A DNA stretch of 64,000 nucleotides, taken from the NCBI RefSeq assembly GCF_900104805.1, contig NZ_LT629751.1, positions 3,329,001 through 3,393,000 on the forward strand. Direction: 5' to 3'. How positions within the stretch are numbered: position 1 is the first letter of the stretch; the number at the start of each line of letters is the position of its first letter. This DNA is from Pseudomonas oryzae (lineage in GTDB: Bacteria > Pseudomonadota > Gammaproteobacteria > Pseudomonadales > Pseudomonadaceae). A model generated the notes under the pieces. The model ran no database searches. It was not told the DNA's origin and saw only the letters and a program-made list of their open reading frames with translations. Made by a program: the position numbers and the translations under genes. Positions 57,982 to 64,000 of this stretch are shown piece by piece.

Positions 57982-58849
57982 TGTCGATATGGACCTGCTC
58001 AGTGAGTTCGACGCTCTCGCCCCCCAGGCTGAGGCGCAGGCGCAGACTGGCCAGCCCGGCGCGGCTGCCGATGCCGCGGCGGTATGCGAAGCCGCAGGCG
58101 GCCACGTCGCCGGCGACGGCCGCACTGTTCGCGCCGGACGGGATGCTCGCCGGCAGCGTGGCCAGCAACTGGCTGTATTCGTAGCGGCGCAGTTCGCCGC
58201 CGACGCAGCGGTAGCCGACCACCTTGTCGGCCAGATAGACCCGCCGCTGCGGCGAAGCGTAGGCGAAGCGGAAGTCGCCGGGCGTGCTCACCTGCAACAG
58301 GCTCTCGCCGGCCGGCGCGCCGCTCAGCGCCGTGAAGGATGTACCGCTCGGCGTGACCACGCCGGGATTGGCGTAGGCCCACAGGTTGCTGCCTGCCAGC
58401 GGCACGCCAGCGGACTCGGCGCCGACGTTGTACAGCACCAGCCAGCGCGCACCGCTCGGGTCGAGGCCCGACTCGAGCAGCTGGAAGGCATCGCAGCGCT
58501 GGCCGGTCGCGGTGCAGGTGGCGGCGGTGCCGCTGGCGAAGGCCAGCGCGTCGCTGCCGCTGCGATTGGGCCGGTAGCGACCGGCGCCGTGGATATTGAG
58601 CAGCTCCAGGGCCTGGCCGTCGGCACTCACCCGCAGCGAGTTGGGCACCGCCAGGCGGATGTCGCGCTGCATGCGGCTGAGCGCCAGCGCGCCGCGGTCG
58701 ACCAGTTCGGCGCGGCGACTCTGGTCGACGAAGCTGGTCAGCGGATGCGACAGCACACTGCCGATCATCACCGCGACCACCGCGCTGAGGGCGATCACCA
58801 GCACCAGCTCGACCAGGGTAAAACCGTACAGACGCCGGCGTTCAGTCAT
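57971..58849 (-). CDS. mshO: MSHA minor pilin-like protein MshO
   Basis: A 292-aa minor pilin. The prepilin leader MTERRRLYG precedes FTLVELVLVIALSAVVAVMI, with Glu5 present. A PulJ/PilW-like body follows. Cysteine pairs occur in the body (AATCTATGQRCD and YRCVGG). It overlaps mshD by 8 bases, so translation is coupled. Confidence 0.85.
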   Translation of the reverse strand: MTERRRLYGFTLVELVLVIALSAVVAVMIGSVLSHPLTSFVDQSRRAELVDRGALALSRMQRDIRLAVPNSLRVSADGQALELLNIHGAGRYRPNRSGSDALAFASGTAATCTATGQRCDAFQLLESGLDPSGARWLVLYNVGAESAGVPLAGSNLWAYANPGVVTPSGTSFTALSGAPAGESLLQVSTPGDFRFAYASPQRRVYLADKVVGYRCVGGELRRYEYSQLLATLPASIPSGANSAAVAGDVAACGFAYRRGIGSRAGLASLRLRLSLGGESVELTEQVHIDNAP

Positions 58850-59306
58850 GGCGCACCCGATAGCCGCCCAGGCGCAGCTCCTGGTTCGCCGGATCGCGGA
58901 CGCTGACCTGCACGTAGAGCACATCGCTCGCCGCCAGACCGTTCCACGCGGTCGGCGTCACGCTGACGCTGACCCGGTAGCCGCCGAGACCGGCCAGCGC
59001 CTCGCCGTAGGCGTTGCGTGCGCCGTTGTCGACCAGCCCGGCGTAGTCGCAGACGTTGTCGTAATTATGGCGCTGCGCCTGCGCCGCCGGGCACTGGGTC
59101 GCCGTGGCCGGATCGAGGAAATCCTGCAGCAGCACCTCCTCCAGATAGGCCTCGGCCAGCGCGAGACTCTGCTGGCGCAGCAGCGGGTCGGCCGAGCGAC
59201 CGCCGATGCTCGCCATCGCGCCGTACAGCGCCGCGGCGGCGATGCCGACGATGACGATGGCGATCACCAGTTCGACCAGGGTGACCCCGCGCTGGCGCCT
59301 GATCAT
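58842..59306 (-). CDS. mshD: MSHA minor pilin-like protein MshD
   Basis: A 154-aa minor pilin. The leader MIRRQRG precedes VTLVELVIAIVIVGIAAAAL, with Glu5 intact. A C-terminal domain with VSVSVTPTAWNGL and VQVSVRDP strands follows. It overlaps the mshC stop by 4 bases. The type fits PilV/GspI-like pilins. Confidence 0.85.
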   Translation of the reverse strand: MIRRQRGVTLVELVIAIVIVGIAAAALYGAMASIGGRSADPLLRQQSLALAEAYLEEVLLQDFLDPATATQCPAAQAQRHNYDNVCDYAGLVDNGARNAYGEALAGLGGYRVSVSVTPTAWNGLAASDVLYVQVSVRDPANQELRLGGYRVRHD

Positions 59307-59752
59307 CGCACCAGCCCCGTGCCGGCCTCGACGCGCAGGACATGGCCGCCGAGGCTGGCGCTGACCGCCGTATCGGCACGGCCGAGCGAGTCGAAGATCA
59401 CGCTGAAACCGCCTGCCGGAGTCAGACCGATCCCGGCCGGCGCGCTGCCGATGTAGGGCGTCTGGCCGCTGGCCGGATCGATGACCGCGGCGGTGAAATC
59501 GCTGGTGCTGCTGTCGCAATCGGCATCGCGCAGCAAGCGGTAGCCGCTGGCATCGAGGCTGAAGCGGATGCGGCAACCCCCGGCGAGCGCCAGCTTCTGC
59601 GCATGGCGCAATGCCGCGCGGGCGCCCTCGGCATAGAGGCGGTCGTCGAACACCTGGCGCTCGAAAAAGCGCGGCCCCACCACGGCGGCGAGGATGCCGA
59701 TGATCACAATCACCAGGATCAGCTCGACGAGGGTGAAGCCGCGGGAATGCAT
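59303..59752 (-). CDS. mshC: MSHA minor pilin-like protein MshC
   Basis: A 149-aa minor pilin of the GspH/FimT type. The leader MHSRG precedes FTLVELILVIVIIGILAAVV, with Glu5. A disulfide-capable pair is GGCRI and DADCDSS. I start at MHSRGF, five codons inside the open frame, because leaders are short. It overlaps mshD by 4 bases and follows the preceding pilin gene by 4 bases. Confidence 0.85.
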   Translation of the reverse strand: MHSRGFTLVELILVIVIIGILAAVVGPRFFERQVFDDRLYAEGARAALRHAQKLALAGGCRIRFSLDASGYRLLRDADCDSSTSDFTAAVIDPASGQTPYIGSAPAGIGLTPAGGFSVIFDSLGRADTAVSASLGGHVLRVEAGTGLVR

Positions 59753-59756
59753 GGAG

Positions 59757-60218
59757 TCAGCAGCCACCGGTCTGGATGACGATGGCGGGAGACACGCTAC
59801 CCGTCGTGTTGGCCTGGGTGTAACGCACGTAGCAGTTGGCCGCGGAGGTCATGCCGGCGGGGCGAACGGTTACCGAACTGGCGGTCCCGGCGATGGCGAA
59901 GTTGTTGCCGTCGATACCGGCTGCATCGGTGATATCGCCCAGTCCGGCCAAGGTGACGTGGGCCTGGGGATAGCCGCCGACCAAGATCACGGTGCTTCCC
60001 TCCATGTCCAGATAACCGTCTACCCCCCCCTTGGCCAGCCATGCCGCATGCGACGTGGCCGAAGCCGAGCGGATGGACGCCGCAGCCCCCTGCACGCTGG
60101 CGATGCGCGCATCCCGGCCAAGGTCGGCGAAACGCGGCAGGGCGAAGGCGGAGAGGGTGGCGAGCATCACGATTACCAGAATGAGTTCGATCAGGGTGAA
60201 ACCACGTTGGCGGTGCAT
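59757..60218 (-). CDS. MSHA-type pilin (third pilin of the cluster)
   Basis: A 153-aa type IV pilin-like protein. The leader MHRQRG precedes FTLIELILVIVMLATLSAFA, with Glu5 conserved. It resembles its two upstream neighbours in the N-terminal third (ALPRFADLGRDARIASVQG, as in [19 protein letters not shown]), and the body diverges. Two cysteines near the C-terminus (ANCYVRY and TGGC) may form the D-region disulfide. Vibrio clusters have only mshB and mshA before mshC, so this is an extra copy. It is separated from the middle pilin by 206 bases with a strong hairpin. Confidence 0.82.
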   Translation of the reverse strand: MHRQRGFTLIELILVIVMLATLSAFALPRFADLGRDARIASVQGAAASIRSASATSHAAWLAKGGVDGYLDMEGSTVILVGGYPQAHVTLAGLGDITDAAGIDGNNFAIAGTASSVTVRPAGMTSAANCYVRYTQANTTGSVSPAIVIQTGGC

Positions 60219-60378
60219 GGGGACTGTCCTTGTCCGGGCAGAGCGGCCAGCTCCGAGCCGGCACTGAAGTTCATTTGCATCACTTGCTCCAAGATGCACA
60301 TGTTGCCGGAGCTTACTGGGATGGTAGAGCCAGCGGTAAAGAGAGCACTCAGCTCTCCCAAAATCTGGGGCATTCGAA

Positions 60379-60412
60379 GATCCGTGCCCACGCGAAAACG
60401 TGGGCACGGATC
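60379..60412 (-). terminator. 14-bp perfect hairpin after the middle pilin gene
   Basis: GATCCGTGCCCACG (60379-60392) pairs perfectly with CGTGGGCACGGATC (60399-60412) around a 6-base loop. It begins 12 bases after the stop codon of the pilin gene at 60425. On the minus strand there is only a poor T-tract after it (TTCG), so partial termination or mRNA 3'-end protection is more likely than full termination. Confidence 0.7.
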
Positions 60413-60424
60413 AGCCTTAGAAAA

Positions 60425-60877
60425 TTAGTTGCAATTGGCAGAAGTAAGAGCCGTTGAAGTGATGGTCGGCACCGTATCAGCAGCAGCCATCTTATAGCTG
60501 AAAGTGCAGGAAGCTTTGCCAACGGCCTGAACTATATAAGTGTCAGCAGTAGTTGTGTCGATAGTGTAATCGCCGGATACAACTCCTGAAGCAGCACCTA
60601 TACCAGCTGCGGTCGGTGCAGGATACAGACCAACCATATCCACATCGCCCCCCTCGAGGGTCACATCCGCGTTGGCCGCATTGTTCCTAGCCAATGCGGC
60701 AGAGTGAGCGATGGCAGCGGCCGATTTGACCGAGGCCAACGCACCCTGCATGGACGCTAAGCGCGCATCACCGCCCAGGTTGGCAAACCGCGGCAGCGCA
60801 AACGCAGCCAGAATGCCCAACACCACAATGACCATGATCAGTTCGATCAAAGTGAAACCACTTTGCTGTTGCTTCAT
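60425..60877 (-). CDS. mshA: MSHA major pilin candidate MshA (atypical base composition)
   Basis: A 150-aa pilin. The leader MKQQQSG precedes [20 protein letters not shown], with Glu5. The C-terminal disulfide pair is KASCTFSY and SANCN. The coding sequence is noticeably richer in A/T than its neighbours (for example about 48% GC over bases 60541-60600, in a window of roughly two-thirds GC). A hairpin directly after the stop and the longest gaps of the operon on its 3' side suggest independent or elevated expression, as expected of the major subunit. Which of the three pilins is the major one is inference. Confidence 0.82.
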   Translation of the reverse strand: MKQQQSGFTLIELIMVIVVLGILAAFALPRFANLGGDARLASMQGALASVKSAAAIAHSAALARNNAANADVTLEGGDVDMVGLYPAPTAAGIGAASGVVSGDYTIDTTTADTYIVQAVGKASCTFSYKMAAADTVPTITSTALTSANCN

Positions 60878-60924
60878 GATTAAGCCCTTAAAAGGTTGAT
60901 TACTTGAGTTAGAGACAGAAAAAA

Positions 60925-61413
60925 TCAGTTGGCATCGACGGTCACGACGCCAGTAGCGGTGTCGTACTGAATGCTGCGGGTGCTGCCGCCATCCAGGCTG
61001 TAGCCGTAGGTGCAGGTCGTGGTGCCGGTGGCGACATAGTCAGCGGTACCGCTGGTAGCCACGACAGACGGCGCCGAGCCCTGCAGCACGCCCTTCCAGA
61101 TCTCCACACAGGCAGCCGCATCGCCGCTGGTGGAGGTGCCGATCGGCCAGCCACCGGCGCTCACGTCCACAGTACCGTCGCCAAAGCCAGTCACGTTGGT
61201 GTTGCCGGTGGTTCCCTTGGCCTTGTTCAGCTCCCACTGCGAATGAACCAACGCCACCCCGGCTGCCAGCGCACCACCGGTACCCTTGACGGCAGCGGTA
61301 TGCGCATCCTCGGTGGCATCCATGAAACGCGGCAGCGCCACCGCGGCGAGTACGCCGAGGATCACGATCACCACCACCAGTTCGATCAGGGTGAAACCCT
61401 TCTGTTTCTGCAT
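60925..61413 (-). CDS. mshB: MSHA-type pilin MshB-like (first pilin of the cluster)
   Basis: A 162-aa pilin. The leader MQKQKG precedes [20 protein letters not shown], with Glu5. The body begins [20 protein letters not shown] and has cysteines at AACVEIW and TTTCTYGY. It occupies the mshB position of Vibrio clusters. I choose the ATG at 61413, six bases after a GGAG; in-frame ATGs at 61419 and 61425 (MEMEMQKQ) are possible and would only lengthen the leader. The mshF-like gene ends 32 bases upstream. Confidence 0.83.
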   Translation of the reverse strand: MQKQKGFTLIELVVVIVILGVLAAVALPRFMDATEDAHTAAVKGTGGALAAGVALVHSQWELNKAKGTTGNTNVTGFGDGTVDVSAGGWPIGTSTSGDAAACVEIWKGVLQGSAPSVVATSGTADYVATGTTTCTYGYSLDGGSTRSIQYDTATGVVTVDAN

Positions 61414-61445
61414 TTCCATCTCCATCTGCCCTTCTGCGGGCCTGC

Positions 61446-61952
61446 TCATCGGTCCGTTACCGCCCGCAGTTCCACGGCAGTCATCTGCCGCGCATCCTGT
61501 GCGGTGCCCATCGGTTGTTGCGGAAGAGCCACCAGCTGCCAGACCAGCACCCCCTCCTCCCCGCCATTGCGCCAGCCACTGAAGCGGGCGCGGTACAGCA
61601 CCCGGGCCTGCTGCGGCAGGAAGTACCAGCAGCCCCGGTGCGGCAGCTGGCCCTCGGCCAGCTCACCGCAGTAGTTGCCCTGCTGCCCACGCAGCAGGGC
61701 AAACGGGTTGCGCCGGGCCCAGTCCGCATCCAGCGGCTGGTCCCGGGCCATATGCTCGGCGGCCAGGGCGTTGAGGCTGTGCGCCAGATTCGCCACCGTC
61801 GCCCGTACCCCTTGTTCCTCGCTGGTAACGGCCATCTGCCAGAACGCGACCAGCGTCACGCTGCCGAGCATCAGCGCCAGCGTCCTCACCGCCGCCAGAC
61901 GCAGCGGCGCGGTCAGCAGCCAGCGCGCATGGCGGGCCGGCAGCGGCCGCAC
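61446..61952 (-). CDS. MshF-like membrane protein
   Basis: A 168-aa protein with one N-terminal membrane helix (VRTLALMLGSVTLVAFWQMA, about residues 21-40) and a soluble remainder with two cysteines (GNYCGELAEG, GCWYFLP). The start is a GTG that overlaps the mshG stop (TAGTG). Position between mshG and the first pilin matches mshF of Vibrio clusters, but sequence similarity cannot be judged by eye. Translational coupling to mshG suggests a partner in the inner-membrane platform. Confidence 0.65.
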   Translation of the reverse strand: MRPLPARHARWLLTAPLRLAAVRTLALMLGSVTLVAFWQMAVTSEEQGVRATVANLAHSLNALAAEHMARDQPLDADWARRNPFALLRGQQGNYCGELAEGQLPHRGCWYFLPQQARVLYRARFSGWRNGGEEGVLVWQLVALPQQPMGTAQDARQMTAVELRAVTDR

Positions 61953-63193
61953 TACTTGAGCCCCTTGGCGGCGCTCGACAGTTCCCACATCGGCAGGAAC
62001 ACCCCGAGCGCGAGGATCAGCACCATCGCGCCCATGGCGACGATGAGGATCGGCTCGATGGCGTCGGCCAGCCGCTTGAGGTCGTAGTCGACCTCCTGCT
62101 CGTAGAAGTCGGCGACCTCGACGAACAGGTCGTCCAGCGCGCCGGTCTCCTCGCCCACCGCCATCATCTGCAGCACCAGCGGGGTGAACAGGCCGCTGGC
62201 CGCCGCACCGCGGGTCAGCGCTTCGCCGCGCTCGACACCCTCGCGCATGGCGGTGATCGCCTGGCCGATGTGCCGGTTGCCCACCGTGTGGCTGTTGATC
62301 GACAGGGTCTGCAGCAGCGGCAGGCCGGCGCGGTACATCATCGCGAAGGTGCGGGTGAAGCGCGCCAGGGCGATGCGCTCGAAGATGCCGCCGACGATCG
62401 GCAGCCTGAGCTTCCAGCGATCCCAGACCAGCGCACCGGCCGCGGTGGCGATCCAGCGGCGGAAGGCGACCAGACCGCCAGCAAGCGCGATGCCCATCAG
62501 CCACCACCAGGCCTGCATGAATCCGGAAAAACCGATCAGCACGCGGGTCGGCCAGGGCAGTTCGGCGTGGAACTGGGCGAACACCTTGGCGAACGCCGGG
62601 ATCACCAGAAGGTTGATCACCGCCAGCGCCACGCCCATGGCGATCAGCACGAACAGCGGGTAGCGGGTGGCCTGCTTGATGCGCTTGCGCGTCTCGCGCT
62701 CCATCTCCAGGTAGCCGGCCAGCTGGCGGAAGGCCTGGTCAAGCTGACCGGTGTTCTCGCCGACGCTGATCATGCTGACGAACAGCGGGTTGAACACCCG
62801 CGGATGGTTGCCGAGCGCCATGGCCATCGCCGTGCCGGCTTCGAGGTCGCTGCGCAGGGTCTGCAGCACCTCGCGGAAATAGGGATTGCGGGTCGAGTCG
62901 GCGAGGCCGCCGATCGCGCTGATGATCGGCACGCCGGCCTTGCTCAGGCTGTGCATCTGCCGGCTGAAGATGATCAGCTCCTCCAACTCGACACGCTCGC
63001 GGCCGAGCAGTTTCTTCAGCTGACGCCAGGCATCGCCGGCGCCGGCGGCCTGCTCGGCCATGGCGTCGATGCTCAGCGGGTCGATGCGCTCGGCCAGCAG
63101 CACGCCGGCGAGCGCCTCGGCACTCGCCGCCTGGCGGGTGCCGCTCACCTTGCGGCCCTGGGCATCGCGCCCGCTGAAGCGGAAGCTCGCCAT
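61952..63193 (-). CDS. mshG: MSHA inner-membrane platform protein MshG
   Basis: A 413-aa GspF/PilC-family protein. It has two T2SF domains, each followed by membrane helices: the first around residues 70-195 (FSRQMHSLSKAGVPIISAIG), the second around 275-400 (FTRTFAMMYRAGLPLLQTL). Three main hydrophobic segments are seen at about 175-197, 222-245 and 379-400. It anchors the assembly ATPase MshE to the growing pilus. The start codon overlaps the mshE stop by one base (TGATG). Confidence 0.93.
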   Translation of the reverse strand: MASFRFSGRDAQGRKVSGTRQAASAEALAGVLLAERIDPLSIDAMAEQAAGAGDAWRQLKKLLGRERVELEELIIFSRQMHSLSKAGVPIISAIGGLADSTRNPYFREVLQTLRSDLEAGTAMAMALGNHPRVFNPLFVSMISVGENTGQLDQAFRQLAGYLEMERETRKRIKQATRYPLFVLIAMGVALAVINLLVIPAFAKVFAQFHAELPWPTRVLIGFSGFMQAWWWLMGIALAGGLVAFRRWIATAAGALVWDRWKLRLPIVGGIFERIALARFTRTFAMMYRAGLPLLQTLSINSHTVGNRHIGQAITAMREGVERGEALTRGAAASGLFTPLVLQMMAVGEETGALDDLFVEVADFYEQEVDYDLKRLADAIEPILIVAMGAMVLILALGVFLPMWELSSAAKGLK

Positions 63194-64000
63194 CAGGCCA
63201 CCCGCTCGTCACTGAGGCTGGCGCTGACCCTGAGCACTTCCTCGACGCTGGTCAGCCCGGCCAGGGCGAAGTCCAGCGCGGCGGCGGCCAGCGGCCGGTA
63301 GGCGGGCTGCGCCCGGGCGGCGTCGATGAACGCCTGCGGGTCGTTGCGGCGCAGCGCGGCGGCCAGCGGCGCGTCGATCTCCAGCAGCTCGTAGACGCCG
63401 ATGCGCCCGAGGTAGCCGGTGTTGTGACACTGGTGGCAGCCGCGGCCGTGGACGAAGCGGCGACCGCCCAGCGCAGCGCCATGGATCGCCTCCAGCCAGC
63501 GCAGTTCGCGCTCGTCCGGGGTCTGCTCGCTGCGGCAGTGCTCGCAGACCCGCCGCACCAGGCGCTGGGCGACCACGGCGTTGAGCGCGTTGGCCACCAG
63601 GAACGGCTCGGCGCCCATGTCGACCAGGCGCAGCGGCGAGGTCAGCGCATCGTTGGTGTGCAGGGTGGACAGCACCAGGTGACCGGTCATCGCCGCGCGC
63701 AGGGCGATCTCGGCGGTCTCTTGGTCGCGGATCTCGCCGACCAGCACGATATCCGGGTCCTGGCGCAGGGCGGCGCGCAGCACGCGGGCGAAGGTCAGCT
63801 CGATCTTCGGGTTGACCTGCACCTGGTTGATCCGCGGCAGGCGGTACTCCACCGGATCCTCGACGGTGATGATCTTCTTCTCCGGGCTGTTCAGCTCGGC
63901 CAGGCCACCGTACAGGGTGGTGGTCTTGCCCGAGCCGGTGGGGCCGGTGACCAGCACCAGGCCGTGCGGGCGCTGCAGCAGCACGCGCAGGCGCGCCAGC
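63193..64000 (-). CDS. mshE: MSHA assembly ATPase MshE, 5' part outside window
   Basis: The C-terminal about 269 residues of a GspE/PilB-type ATPase, cut by the right edge. Visible are the Walker [17 protein letters not shown], an Asp-box region VEDPVEYRL, Walker [18 protein letters not shown], the His box STLHTNDA and the zinc motif CEHC ... CHQC. MshE powers MSHA pilus extension. Its N-terminal domain, which in Vibrio binds c-di-GMP, would lie beyond the window. It is coupled to mshG. Confidence 0.93.
   Translation of the reverse strand, partial: LARLRVLLQRPHGLVLVTGPTGSGKTTTLYGGLAELNSPEKKIITVEDPVEYRLPRINQVQVNPKIELTFARVLRAALRQDPDIVLVGEIRDQETAEIALRAAMTGHLVLSTLHTNDALTSPLRLVDMGAEPFLVANALNAVVAQRLVRRVCEHCRSEQTPDERELRWLEAIHGAALGGRRFVHGRGCHQCHNTGYLGRIGVYELLEIDAPLAAALRRNDPQAFIDAARAQPAYRPLAAAALDFALAGLTSVEEVLRVSASLSDERVA

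Overview
This window is chromosomal DNA from a high-GC gammaproteobacterium, almost certainly a Pseudomonas in the broad sense; I cannot name the species. The evidence is gene order. metK, an ArsR-methyltransferase regulator, transketolase, epd, pgk and fba lie together. So do hslR/hslO, rimB/rimK, the ompR/envZ pair (AmgRS in P. aeruginosa), tex, thioesterase, gshA, argA, argE, pit, DUF47, CYTH-CHAD and a type II secretion-like ATPase. Both runs match P. aeruginosa neighbourhoods as I remember them. No rRNA, tRNA, transposase, integrase or CRISPR array was seen.

Layout. 1-1.8 kb: the end of a YgjP-like metallopeptidase, a small membrane protein and an FRG-domain protein. 1.9-9.9 kb: central carbon and SAM metabolism (fba, pgk, epd, tktA on the minus strand; a SahR-like regulator and metK on the plus strand, with a perfect AT-rich palindrome in the divergent region). 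9.9-15.5 kb: a BON-domain protein, a thioesterase, cysQ-nudE, yrfG, a tandem pair of secreted glycine-zipper proteins and yceH. 15.5-37.8 kb: pckA, hslO-hslR, a periplasmic-sensor diguanylate cyclase beside rimB-rimK, envZ-ompR, tex, gshA, argA, argE, pitA with its DUF47 partner, a CYTH-CHAD triphosphatase, a GspE/PilB-type ATPase and an SPFH protein.

37.8-52.4 kb is a catabolic island for homoprotocatechuate (3,4-dihydroxyphenylacetate). Reading the minus strand, the operon is hpaG N-subunit, hpaG C-subunit, hpaE, hpaD, hpaF, hpaH, hpaI, gabD, hpaR and a GlcG-like gene. It opens the ring by meta cleavage and ends at pyruvate and succinate. A divergent AraC regulator (hpaA-like) is followed by an OprD-family porin and a TRAP transporter (dctP-dctQ-dctM), probably the outer- and inner-membrane uptake route. 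Near-identical palindromes of the type TTAACATGTTAA sit at the hpaG promoter (one fills the 17-bp spacer), in front of the porin, and in front of dctP. I infer one HpaR regulon. The hydroxylase genes hpaBC are not in the window.

52.4-54.9 kb: a Bcr/CflA efflux pump, an exported metallo-beta-lactamase-fold hydrolase and a possible short sigma-54-dependent RNA. 54.9-64 kb: an MSHA-type type IV pilus operon on the minus strand, reading mshE (cut by the window edge), mshG, an mshF-like gene, three pilins, then mshC, mshD, mshO, mshP and mshQ. Many of these genes are translationally coupled. The middle pilin is clearly lower in GC than its surroundings and is followed by a 14-bp perfect hairpin.

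Intergenic spaces in the housekeeping part carry a recurrent palindrome family. Its arm sequences vary from copy to copy while both arms of one copy change together, around a conserved CGCTGCGCGA-like loop.
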